Shown piece by piece: positions 44,669 to 52,280 of a stretch of 52,280 nt of DNA (position 1 is its first letter; every line of letters begins with the position of its first letter). The DNA comes from an uncultured Coriobacteriaceae bacterium (lineage in GTDB: Bacteria > Actinomycetota > Coriobacteriia > Coriobacteriales > Atopobiaceae): contig CACYGL010000022.1 of the NCBI GenBank assembly GCA_902773995.1, positions 1 through 52,280 on the forward strand, written 5' to 3'. Position numbers and translations under genes: made by a program. The notes under the pieces were generated by a model. It did no database searches. It saw only the letters and a list, made by a program, of their open reading frames with translations, and was not told the origin of the DNA.

Positions 44669-46195
44669 CTACGCGTCCGACCGCGCGAAGCGGTTCGCCA
44701 TGTGCATGCTGCGCTCGTAGAGCACCTTGGCGAGAAGCTCGTCGGTCTTCTCGCGCGCGTAGTCTGCCACGTGCTGGTTGGCCTCCTCGAGAAGGTCCTG
44801 CGCCGCCTCGGCGCCAAGGCCCTGCTTGGCCACGAGCGCATCCGTTGCCGCCAGCACGCGCTCGCCCTCGGAGCCAAGATCAAGCTGGTAGGCCTCGATT
44901 GCGGGCACGCACTCCGCGTAGTTGGCGTCTGCCATGGCGGCGATGAGGCGGTTTGCCCAGTAGAAGCTCTCGGTCGAGACGCGCTTGGGATCGGTCTGCT
45001 CGAGGTAGGCGGGTGTCTGGGTCACGCTGGCGTAGAACGGCAGCAGCGCGTTGAACGGGTTGGAGCCAAAGGCCAGCCACTGCACGCAGCGCGTGGCCTC
45101 GGGGCCGTACGGGCGCGCCTGCAGCACGGAAAGCTGGCTGTTGCGGTTGATGCCAATGGGACGGTAGTGGCCGCGCGTGGCCTCCGTTCCAAACTTGCCG
45201 TACGGGTCGTAGGCGGTTCCCTGGTAGTGGAGCGAGAGGACGTACTTCACGTCCTCGATGGTCATCTTACGCTCGGGGACGCTTGCCCAGGGGAGGTCGT
45301 TCGCCTCGGGGCCCATGGGTGCCTCGGGGGAGTCCCAGCTCTGGGCGTGCGGGTTGAGGAAGCGCTGCATCGACCAGGCACGCGGCGTGTTGTAGAGGTG
45401 GTCCTCGTCGGAGTGGCTGCCAAAGGCGTCACGCGGGTTGAAGACCTTCTCGCTCTCGCCCTCCGTGCGCAGCGTGAGGTCAAGGTGGTGGGCATCCATC
45501 CACTCGGCAAGGTCGGGCGAGCACATGTGCTCGGTCTGCTCGCCCAGGGCGTCTGCCAGGTCAAAGGAGTCAATCCCCAGCTGGTTGGGCATCGTAACGT
45601 AGCAGTCGTCCGGCACGCGCTTGGCGATCCAGTGATGGCCGCCCACGGTCTCCAGCCACCAGATCTCGTCGACGTCCGAGAAGGCAATGCCGTTCATCTC
45701 GTAGGTGCCGTAGCGCTCGAGGAGCTCACCAAGGATGCGCACGCCGTCGCGTGCGGAGCGCGCATAGGGCAGCACCAGCGTGACCATGTCCTCCTCGCCA
45801 ATGCCGCCGGGCTGCTCGGGCTCATAGTCGTCGCTACCGGGCGTCCCCTTGGCGGGCCGATAGACAACCATGGGGTCCGCGCCCAGGACGCGCTCGTTGG
45901 AGGTGAGGGTCTCGGTGGCGCTCATGGCAACACCGCGTGCCGAGAAGCCCGCCTCCTCCCAGAGGCCCTGGGAAAGGTCCGCGTTGGGGACGGCCGTGTA
46001 GCGCACGCCGTCCTCGGCAGGCAGCGGCACCGTGAGGTGCGAGATCTTCGAGGTGTAGCTAGTGCGTCCCTCGGGGTCCACAACGCAAAAGCGCTTGGGA
46101 TTGAACTCGCCGTTGGCGGAGTCCTCGTTTCTGGCGACGATGGTCGACCCGTCGTAGCTGGCGTTCTTGCCAACCAGGATGGTGGTGCAGGGCAT
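44669..46195 (-). CDS. pepD: C69-family dipeptidase PepD
   Basis: 508 residues. The N-terminal nucleophile Cys3 in MPCTTILVGKNASYDGSTIVARNEDS is typical of C69 (PepDA) enzymes, which are Ntn-hydrolases maturing by removal of the first residues. Further blocks: NERVLGADPMV, EMNGIAFSDVDEIWWLETVGGHHWIAKRVPDD. Cleaves many dipeptides. Ribosome binding site CAAGGAGG 5 bases upstream. With pepV it indicates peptide/amino-acid-based metabolism. Confidence 0.95.
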   Translation of the reverse strand: MPCTTILVGKNASYDGSTIVARNEDSANGEFNPKRFCVVDPEGRTSYTSKISHLTVPLPAEDGVRYTAVPNADLSQGLWEEAGFSARGVAMSATETLTSNERVLGADPMVVYRPAKGTPGSDDYEPEQPGGIGEEDMVTLVLPYARSARDGVRILGELLERYGTYEMNGIAFSDVDEIWWLETVGGHHWIAKRVPDDCYVTMPNQLGIDSFDLADALGEQTEHMCSPDLAEWMDAHHLDLTLRTEGESEKVFNPRDAFGSHSDEDHLYNTPRAWSMQRFLNPHAQSWDSPEAPMGPEANDLPWASVPERKMTIEDVKYVLSLHYQGTAYDPYGKFGTEATRGHYRPIGINRNSQLSVLQARPYGPEATRCVQWLAFGSNPFNALLPFYASVTQTPAYLEQTDPKRVSTESFYWANRLIAAMADANYAECVPAIEAYQLDLGSEGERVLAATDALVAKQGLGAEAAQDLLEEANQHVADYAREKTDELLAKVLYERSMHMANRFARSDA

Positions 46196-46447
46196 GGTGC
46201 CTCCTTGGTCTGGTGTGCGGTGCCGGCAGCTCGCGCCGGCGCATTCTCACATGCCATAGTATGCCCACCTGCCGCGGCACCTGCATGCAGGCTTGTGCGC
46301 ATGTTACGGAAGGCGCACGAGTGGACCGTCGCCGCCGTGTTCCGGGCGAAATCCCCGTCATACTGTGGTGGCACAAAACGCGGTCTCCCCGGTGGCATTT
46401 CTTGCCGGGTGTGCCGCCTGCGAGTTAGACGAGAGGAACCACGTACC

Positions 46448-47429
46448 ATGACCATGACCTTCAAGCGCCGTCTGCCCATCCCCATGGAGATCCGCGAGGA
46501 GATGCCCCTCTCCGCGGACATGGCGGCGAGAAAACCCGCCTTCGACGCCGAGGTGGCGGCCATCATTCGAGGCGAGTCCCCGCGTCGCCTGCTTGTGATT
46601 GGGCCCTGCTCGGCCGACCGCGAGGACTCGGTCCTCGACTACGTGACGCGCCTTGCCAAGCTTGCCGACGAGGTAAAGGACAAGCTCCTCGTGGTGCCGC
46701 GCGTCTACACCAACAAGCCTCGCACGCGTGGTACCGGCTACAAGGGGCTTCTCCACAACCCCGACCCCGAGGCGCCGGCAGACCTCCTCGAGGGCGTGAA
46801 GGCCATCCGCCGCATGCACTTGCGCGTTGTGGAGGAGACCGGCATGTTCACGGCGGACGAGATGCTCTACCCCGCCAACTTCCAGTACCTCATCGACCTT
46901 CTCGCCTATGTGGCCGTGGGCGCGCGCTCGGTGGAGAACCAGGAGCACCGCCTGGTGGCGAGCGGCGTCCCCATGCCCGTGGGCATGAAGAACCCCACGG
47001 GCGGAGACCTTCATCTTCCGCAACTGGGAGGTCGATACCACCGGAAACCCGCTGGCACACGCCGTGCTTCGCGGCTATGTGGGGCCGGACGGGGCAACGT
47101 ACCCCAACTACCACTACGAGTACCTCGAGCGCCTGGCAGACAGGTACGACCCCGAGAAGTTCGAGTACCCCGCCGTCGTTATTGACTGCAACCACGACAA
47201 CTCCGGCAAGCGGCCGCTTGAGCAGGCCCGCATTGTGGACGAGGTGCTTGACTCCGTGCGGCGCTCCGAGCGCATCGCGGGGCTCTTCCGCGGCTTCATG
47301 GTGGAGTCCTACCTGGTTGACGGCAACCAGCCCGTGGGCGGCGGCGTGTACGGGCAGTCCATCACCGACGCCTGCATTGGCTGGGAGGGCACGGAGCGCC
47401 TGGTGCGCGACATGGCCGAGCGCCTGTAG
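46448..47429 (+). pseudogene. aroG: DAHP synthase (type I), internal deletion and frameshift
   Basis: First enzyme of the shikimate pathway (PEP + erythrose-4-P). Residues 1-187 read normally (LLVIGPCSADRED, PRVYTNKPRTRGTGYKGL, GARSVENQEHRLVASG, PVGMKNPTGGD) in one frame; from about 47007 the conserved sequence continues in another frame (TFIFRNWEVDTTGNPLAHAVLRGY, VIDCNHDNSGK, GFMVESYLVDGNQPV, YGQSITDACIGWE). About 16-17 residues expected between them (the LSVMLN..AAQ..H block) are absent. In the first frame translation runs into non-conserved sequence and stops at 47185. As written the gene cannot make an enzyme. GAGAGGAACC precedes ATG 46448. Confidence 0.85.
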
Positions 47430-47501
47430 TGGCGCCGGCGACGCGCGTGGCGTGTCGCGTGTCGCCAATAGCCTCCATTTGGAGCGTTTTGCAACGCAGA
47501 A

Positions 47502-47534
47502 GGCCTTCCGGAGACAATTTGTCGCCGGAAGGCC
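47502..47534 (+). terminator. Hairpin after aroG
   Basis: GGCCTTCCGG-A-GACAA/TTTGTC-G-CCGGAAGGCC nearly perfect stem, then ATTTCT. A related half-site CTCCGGCGACAATGCG follows at 47564. No gene is seen in 47430-47754. Confidence 0.7.
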
Positions 47535-47754
47535 ATTTCTGGTGAGTTTTTCAACAGTATCGGCTCTCCGGCGACAATGCGTCCTCCCCGCGGCTTTCAG
47601 AAAACCCCAACTTCTTATTAAGTTCCCGTCGAGCGTTGCGCTCCCTCCGTGTGACTTGGGCCGCTTTGGGTCCCTTAACGCCCCTGCTTCAGCGGCGTTT
47701 AAGCCCCGCGTCTTACCTTGGAATTCAAGGTAGCTGAACGAGAAAGGGGCCACC

Positions 47755-48802
47755 ATGAGTCTCACGAGAAGGCAGTTCTTGCGGGCTGGCGCCATCACCT
47801 GCGCATCGGCAGCAGCTCTCGCGGCAATTGGTACGGCAGATTCCGCCTCGGCAGGCGAGGCTGGCCTCATGCTCAAGCCGCTCGCGGATGCCGCGCCCGT
47901 CGCCGAGGGAACATACGGTTCGCTCGTCTCGTCCTTCGCGGTCATGAGCGACACGCACGTGGACGACGATGCGCCAGACTACGACAACAACCTCGGAAAC
48001 GCGCTCGACGACATCGTACAGAACTGGGACGCGGTGGATTCCATCGTGGTCAACGGGGACATGACCAACAACGGCTACCAGTACCAGTACGACATCTTCG
48101 AGCAGCGCGCGAAGGCCGCGGGCCTCTCGTTTCCCGAGTCCTTTACCTGCGTGATGGGCAACCACGAGCAGATGGGTGACGGCACCCACACGCAGGAGAG
48201 CGTCGAGAACCTGCACGCCAACTTCCTCGAGCGTACCGGCGCAAGCTCCATCTACTACGACCGCTACGTGGGCGGATCGCACGTGGTCGTCCTTGGCCCG
48301 GACGAGTACGTCTCGCCCTATGACGTCACCTCAACGGACACCTTCAAGCTCAGCACCGCCCAGCTTTCATGGCTCTCGAGCCTTCTCGACGAGGACCGGT
48401 CCGCGGCCGTGCCCTCCTTCGTCTTTGTGCATGAGCCGCTCAAGTACACGGTCACGGACTCCTACCCCGGCGGATGGGGCTACGAGAACTCCCTTGAGGA
48501 CGACGATGACCTGCGCTCGGTCATCTTCTCTCACCCGGGCGCCATCCTCTTTAGCGGACACACCCACTCCTACCCCGACGTCGTGCAGCGCGTCCCCGGC
48601 GCCAACCTCTTTGTGGGCAACGGGGTCCGTGGCATACGCATACGCCCAGGGCGAGACCTACCTCACCGACGATGGCAGCTATGACTCCTTTGGCTGGCTC
48701 GTTCGCCATCACGAGAAGGCCATCGAGTTCTGCATGCGCGATTTTCTCAGCCGCCAGTGGGTCGCTGGGTCCCACTACGTCTGCCAGCTGGGGCCGCGCT
48801 AG
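47755..48802 (+). pseudogene. Tat-secreted metallophosphoesterase, one-base frameshift
   Basis: About 349 codons when the frame is corrected. Signal LTRRQFLRAGAITCASAAAL (Tat type), then calcineurin-like phosphoesterase motifs in order: SDTHVDD, NGDMTNNG, MGNHEQM, FVHEP, SGHTHSYPD, covering all metal ligands. At about 48622-48625 a run GGGG (AACGGGGTCCGTG) shifts the frame by one; in the first frame the protein ends after 309 residues with VRGIRIRPGRDL..., in the other the family-like C-terminus SVAYAYAQGETYLTDDGSYD continues to 48802. A G-run indel may be a sequencing error, so the gene may be intact in the cell. GAGAAAGGGG precedes the ATG. Confidence 0.8.
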
Positions 48803-49815
48803 GCGCGCACTGGTCGAGAGGCCTCCGGCTGCCGGGTGTCCGCGCCCGTTGCACGCAGGCCGTTCTCGTCAGCTTGCGGCGTGAACGTGCGCGAGAACAC
48901 CCGTCCAAAGACGGCGGCCAGGAACTGGTTGAAGAGCGTTCCCGTCATCACGGGGAACATGGTCGCTGCGGGGAAGTACGCCTGTGCGATGACGGCGCCG
49001 GCCGAGATGTTTCTGAGCGCCGAGCAGAATGTCAGCGTCACAGCCTGCTCGCGACCAAGGTGCATGAGGCGCGTGGCCGCAAAGCCCCAGATGTAGCCCG
49101 AGGACGCCATGAACGCAATGAACACCAAGACGCCGGCTAGCTCCGGAGTGAGGTTGAAGATGAAGTCATGCAGGCTTGTCGAGTTGGTCGTGATGACGAG
49201 AATCACAAAGATGCGGGCAAGCGGGGCCAGGGCGGGGGAGAGGCTCGTCTTCACGCGCCCCTGCGTGGCCTGGTTGAGCGCCGTGGCGGCAAAGGCCGGC
49301 AGAGCAATCATGACGAGCATGTCAAAGAACATGCCGGCAGCGTCTACCTGCACCGTGGCGCCTACCAAGATTCTGAGCGTGGTGGGGATGGTCACGGTCG
49401 AGATGAGCGTCGAGATGAGCAGCGTGCCCAGCGCAAGCGACATGTCGCCAGCGTAGATGCCTATCCACATGGTGGACGTTACGGCGATGGGTACCGAGTA
49501 CTCAAGGACGATCCCGGCCACGATGTTTGGGTCCGAGAAGAGAAGGCCACCCAGCACCCATCCCATGAGCGGCATGAGGACCTGCGAAATTGCGATGGCA
49601 ACGAGCATGGGCGCGGGTCGCCTGAAGGTCCTAGCCAGGTTGGAGAAGTTGTTCCCCAAAGAGCCCTGGAAGGTCACGAAGGCGAACATGGACGTGACCA
49701 GGGGCTTGAGCGCGGCGAACGCGTCGGGCAGGCAAACACCCAGCACCAGGCAGAGGGGGACGATAAACACCATGTTGTGGGCAATGAGCTCGCCCACGCG
49801 CCTCCACGATGCCAT
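48799..49815 (-). CDS. BASS-family (bile acid:sodium symporter-like) transporter
   Basis: 338 residues, about ten membrane helices. The pattern with N-terminal VFIVPLCLVLGVCLP, FVTFQGSLGNNFSNL, a broken-helix region VLEYSVPIAVTSTMW and the second repeat TFCSALRNISAGAVIA fits the bile acid:sodium symporter superfamily. Members carry organic acids such as pantoate, pyruvate or bile salts; substrate unknown. The C-terminal 30 residues are polar. GCAGGAGGAGAG precedes the ATG. Its stop shares CTAG with the convergent phosphoesterase gene. Confidence 0.85.
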   Translation of the reverse strand: MASWRRVGELIAHNMVFIVPLCLVLGVCLPDAFAALKPLVTSMFAFVTFQGSLGNNFSNLARTFRRPAPMLVAIAISQVLMPLMGWVLGGLLFSDPNIVAGIVLEYSVPIAVTSTMWIGIYAGDMSLALGTLLISTLISTVTIPTTLRILVGATVQVDAAGMFFDMLVMIALPAFAATALNQATQGRVKTSLSPALAPLARIFVILVITTNSTSLHDFIFNLTPELAGVLVFIAFMASSGYIWGFAATRLMHLGREQAVTLTFCSALRNISAGAVIAQAYFPAATMFPVMTGTLFNQFLAAVFGRVFSRTFTPQADENGLRATGADTRQPEASRPVRA

Positions 49816-50002
49816 GCGACTCTCCTCCTGCCCGGCGGGCCAACCATGGGCTTAACCTGTCTGTTAAAACGCTGAACAGGCTATGCGCCGAGTGTTTCCT
49901 CGCAGCGTCAGGACTGCTAATGCTAGAAATCAGCGCAATAACACCACGGTGCAGCGTGCGAGAACGACCCGCGTTGCCGCGCCCCCCGCGGTCGACGGTG
50001 GC

Positions 50003-50407
50003 CTAGTCCTTCTCGTCGGTGTAGTGCAGCAGCTTTTCCAGGCGCTCTCGGTTGATCCACGCGTGGGCCAGGGCACAGAGCAAAAAGAGCATGGCACCGC
50101 AGGCGTGGGCGACAAAGGCCGGCGTCCCAACGGTGTCATCGAAGCTCAGGCCCTCTGCCATACGCGCGTGCATCAGGCTCCCGCCGCTTACGAGCACGAT
50201 GGCGAGAAGCACCACCATGGCAAGGCCCAAGCAGCAGTCGATGCGTGCCTCCCTGCTCATACCCTTGCAAGCAACATGCCTGGTTGTCTGGGCAATCTTT
50301 CTGTGGCTCACCACGCCGTGCGCCACCAGAAGGACCACAAAGAGCAGGCTAACGAGGGCGTGAACGTGCGGGTCGGCGTGACCGGTCACGTAGCAGGCAA
50401 CAAGCAC
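50003..50407 (-). CDS. DUF4405-like membrane cytochrome-type protein, start uncertain
   Basis: 134 residues from GTG 50407 (ACGGAGCG upstream). Three or four membrane helices with His at helix ends: HADPHVHALVSLLFVVLLVAHGVVSHRK and AHACGAMLFLLCALAHAWINRERL, the latter typical of DUF4405/cytochrome b-like domains. Coding-like sequence (WRHAVVSLGLYLT) continues upstream of the chosen GTG with no ATG/GTG/TTG start until it runs into the palindrome at 50508-50538, so the natural N-terminus may have been lost. Role unknown, perhaps electron transfer. Confidence 0.65.
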   Translation of the reverse strand: MLVACYVTGHADPHVHALVSLLFVVLLVAHGVVSHRKIAQTTRHVACKGMSREARIDCCLGLAMVVLLAIVLVSGGSLMHARMAEGLSFDDTVGTPAFVAHACGAMLFLLCALAHAWINRERLEKLLHYTDEKD

Positions 50408-50507
50408 ACGGGGCCTGCGCTCCGTCAGGTATAAGCCAAGGCTAACAACCGCGTGCCGCCAGAGACCCGCTTCGCGCCGTCTACAAGAAAAGAGAAAATA
50501 CCTGCAA

Positions 50508-50538
50508 ATGAGACAAAGGGACAGTCCCTTTGTCTCAT
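50508..50538. repeat. Palindrome (GAGACAAAGGGA family), copy 4
   Basis: Perfect 14-bp arms ATGAGACAAAGGGA around CAG, about 100 bases before the start of the DUF4405-like gene. The remainder of 50539-50709 shows no gene. Confidence 0.85.
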
Positions 50539-50709
50539 GCCTCTCCCAGGTGGTCAATTTGCGTAGGCCAACAATTCCGAGAAAATGCAGCCTTCGTTGC
50601 CGCAATAATGAGGTGCTTCTAAAGGAAACGGTGTGGCAATTCCCAGCCCACGGGCACGGACTTAAGGGGCTACGGCCCTCACATCACGCAAGACAGGAGA
50701 AATTTGTAC

Positions 50710-51525
50710 ATGGCCACAAGAGCAGAGATCATGGAGAAGCTCGGCGAGGTCCAGCACATGCTGAACATTGCTCGCCACAACCGCAAGGAGCAGGAGGAGG
50801 CCACCGACGCCAACGTCGCGCGTGCGCTTGCGCTCCTGCGTCTCAAGAGCGAGATTTCCGTCGAGGAGATGTCGACAGTCCTCGGCATTGGTGCGGACGC
50901 ACTCGGAACTACGCTTGGAAACATGGCTAACGATGACCTCGTCGTTGTCACTAAGGACGAGGATGACAACATCCAGTCTGTCACGCTTGGCGAGAAGGGC
51001 CAGGAGGAGCAGCCCAAGCCGCGTGACCTCCAGAACGTTGCACTCGACGGCTTCACGGACGATGAGGTAGACGTGCTTGCGTCGTTCCTCGATCGCATTG
51101 AGGCTGGCGTCGCAACCGAGATTGGTGAGGACTGGAAGGAGCGCGAGCAGGAGCGCCTTGCCAAGAAGCGCGATGATCGCGATGACCGCAAGTCTTTCGG
51201 CCGCGGAGACCGTGGAGATCGCGGCGGTCGTGGCGGCAACGACCGCGGCGGCTATCGCGGTGGCAACGACCGCGGCGGTTTCCGTGGTGGTAACGACCGT
51301 GGTGGGTACCGCGGCAACTCGGATCGTGGCGGCTACCGTGGCGGCAGCGACCGCGGTGGCTATCGCGGTGGCAACGACCGCGGCGGGTATCGCGGTGGTA
51401 ACGACCGTGGTGGGTACCGCGGCAACTCGGATCGTGGCGGTTTCCGTGGCGGCAGCGACCGTGGCGGTTTCCGTGGCGGCAACGACCGCGGTGGCTATGG
51501 TCGCAGCTACCGCAACGAGGACTAG
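50710..51525 (+). CDS. MarR-like winged-helix protein with RGG-repeat tail
   Basis: 271 residues. Residues 1-155 look like a MarR-type fold: N-terminal helices, a winged helix (ALALLRLKSEISVEEMSTVLGIGADALGTTLGNMANDDLVVVTKDEDDNIQSVTL) and C-terminal dimer helices (DDEVDVLASFLDRIEAGVATEIGEDW). A basic Lys/Arg stretch leads into about 100 residues of RGG repeats: nine complete (N/S)DRGG(Y/F)RG(G/N) units plus a partial one. RGG/RG tails bind RNA or promote condensates in other proteins. ATG chosen with AGGAG 10 bases upstream. Strong terminator downstream. Target unknown. Confidence 0.85.
   Translation: MATRAEIMEKLGEVQHMLNIARHNRKEQEEATDANVARALALLRLKSEISVEEMSTVLGIGADALGTTLGNMANDDLVVVTKDEDDNIQSVTLGEKGQEEQPKPRDLQNVALDGFTDDEVDVLASFLDRIEAGVATEIGEDWKEREQERLAKKRDDRDDRKSFGRGDRGDRGGRGGNDRGGYRGGNDRGGFRGGNDRGGYRGNSDRGGYRGGSDRGGYRGGNDRGGYRGGNDRGGYRGNSDRGGFRGGSDRGGFRGGNDRGGYGRSYRNED
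51238..51498 (+). repeat. In-frame 27-bp tandem repeat
   Basis: Nine 27-bp units exactly in phase from 51238 to 51480 plus a partial unit. Units 3-6 and 7-10 form a higher-order repeat of four units, showing recent internal duplication. Confidence 0.92.
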
Positions 51526-51569
51526 TTCTTTCTCGCACGCGCTTCGCACTATATATAGGTATGAAAGAA

Positions 51570-51599
51570 GGGGGCAACGATATTCCGTTGCCCCCTTTC
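51570..51599 (+). terminator. Intrinsic terminator of the RGG-protein gene
   Basis: Perfect 10-bp stem GGGGGCAACG/CGTTGCCCCC, 6-nt loop, then TTTCT. Confidence 0.92.
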
Positions 51600-51636
51600 T
51601 CTATGTAGGGTATGCCGTTGCGGCGTTGTCGCGGAT

Positions 51637-51913
51637 ATCGAACGGTTGGGTGCCGTTAAACGGTGGGTACAGGCGGCATGTACGGGCAGCATCAGAGAAG
51701 TACCACAGATTCCGAACGGTTAAGCCCCTCTAAACGTTCGGGAAATTACCAAATAGCGAAATGGCGCGGCATCGTAGTAGCGCCGCTGATTCCGAACGGT
51801 TAAGTCACTCTAAACAACGAAATGGCGCGGCATCTCGGTGATGCCGCGAAATATTGACGGTTAGACCTCCCTAACCGTTCGGAAAATTCCTAAACAGCGA
51901 AATGGCGGGGCAT
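51637..51913. repeat. Tandem CCGAACGGTTA repeats, cluster 2
   Basis: Four degenerate units starting near 51637, 51711, 51791 and 51853. Shared parts: CCGAACGGTTA, CTAAAC, AGCGAAATGGCG(C/G)GGCAT. Units 2 and 4 contain a stem between CCGAACG and CGTTCGG. Related to 13856-13971. Confidence 0.75.
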
Positions 51914-52280
51914 GGGCGAGCAGGGCCAGCCGGCTTTTCGCTGGAGGGCAGGCGTATCTCCGGAGAGCGCTATTTGATTGCAGCTCTTGCTAAAGGGGAC
52001 CTCCAGCGACGGCGAACCCTCAGAGAGAGGTTCGTGAGTACGAACGGGCAGTTCCTAAAACCGGGTATCAAGGATTCAATGTGCGAGAGGCATGTTACCC
52101 AGACCCGTGACCTGCGATAACAGTCCACTTATGTAGGAAACATGGAGGAAACAAACGAGACTTCCCAGGCGGGTGTAAGGCGCGTATATTACTACCTCGC
52201 GCGGCGCACGCCCCACACGGGAGGGCGCCGCGGGGCACCCTGAGAACCGGATACCGTGTCCGAGAGATCGGACGACGAAG
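51914..52280 (+). promoter_or_regulatory. Probable rRNA operon leader (16S gene beyond window)
   Basis: No gene. Near the end CCTGAGAACCGGATACCGTG resembles the antitermination/leader box (TTGAGAACTCAATAGTG-like) that precedes 16S genes in actinobacteria, followed by a perfect hairpin GTCCGA-GAGA-TCGGAC (52258-52273) and preceded by GCGGCGC/GCGCCGC (52201-52231). TATATT at about 52186 may be a -10. The 16S gene itself is not in the window. Confidence 0.4.

Noticed and set aside
46340..46430. T-box-like GGTGGCAC...CGCGG before aroG
   Set aside because: The core is interrupted by AAA and the leader is too short for a stem I; probably coincidence.
43952..47185. Long plus-strand frame across the hydrolase, pepD and aroG
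   Set aside because: Most of it is antisense to two real genes; only the last part (from 46448) is the real aroG fragment.
51238..51498. CRISPR or collagen-like gene from 27-bp repeats
   Set aside because: The repeats are in frame within one gene and encode RGG units, not Gly-X-Y.
51637..51913. CRISPR array
   Set aside because: Units are degenerate, of unequal length and internally palindromic, without constant spacers; no cas genes.

Overview
The window is high-GC chromosomal DNA that reads like a Coriobacteriia (Olsenella/Atopobium/Collinsella-type) actinobacterium. This placement is an inference from gene content and order: a nadA-nadB-nadC-niaR operon, several twin-arginine (Tat) type lipoprotein or secreted-protein signals, C69 and PepV dipeptidases, an OmpR-type orphan regulator, and very palindrome-rich intergenic DNA. 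I see no phage, plasmid, transposase or CRISPR genes and no tRNA.

Layout. 184-4386 (minus): marR plus a heterodimeric ABC exporter, divergent from a Cof-type HAD phosphatase. 5662-7758: YgiQ radical-SAM protein (minus). 7963-9639: low-affinity phosphate transporter and its DUF47 partner. 10192-13778: de novo NAD operon ending in its own repressor, with a candidate operator upstream. 14125-17856: ilvE, a short gpmA (minus), a small Cys-rich membrane protein and a glutamine synthetase homologue that has lost several catalytic residues. 18918-23081: polar amino acid ABC system with two paralogous binding lipoproteins, a permease with an unusual N-terminal extracytoplasmic domain, and an ATPase. 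23344-28188: pseudo-receiver regulator, HtrA protease, DUF2130 protein. 28418-31373: csoR-copA copper module with a fused or internally initiated CopZ. 31547-34991: ROK sugar kinase and ligA. 35350-35775: a strong candidate for a structured non-coding RNA. 36281-41157: nucleoid-associated protein, coiled-coil/CHAP hydrolase, membrane protein, pepV. 41341-46195: GH13 glucosidase, membrane protein, alpha/beta-hydrolase-like protein, C69 dipeptidase. 46448-49815: broken DAHP synthase, frameshifted metallophosphoesterase, BASS transporter. 50003-51525: DUF4405 membrane protein and a MarR-like protein with a nine-unit RGG-repeat tail. The last 370 bases look like the leader of an rRNA operon whose 16S gene would start just outside.

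Three themes stand out. First, intergenic DNA carries at least nine families of short inverted-repeat elements, including 75-76 bp and 242-244 bp miniature elements and a 29-37 bp perfect palindrome present four times. Second, several conserved genes (gpmA, the ABC ATPase, copA, aroG) lack internal segments or have shifted frame, in some cases with short matching bases at the inferred junction; whether this is biology or an assembly/sequencing artefact must be settled first. Third, there are several apparent pseudo-enzymes (GS homologue, receiver domain, hydrolase). All statements rest on reading the sequence alone; no database search was run.
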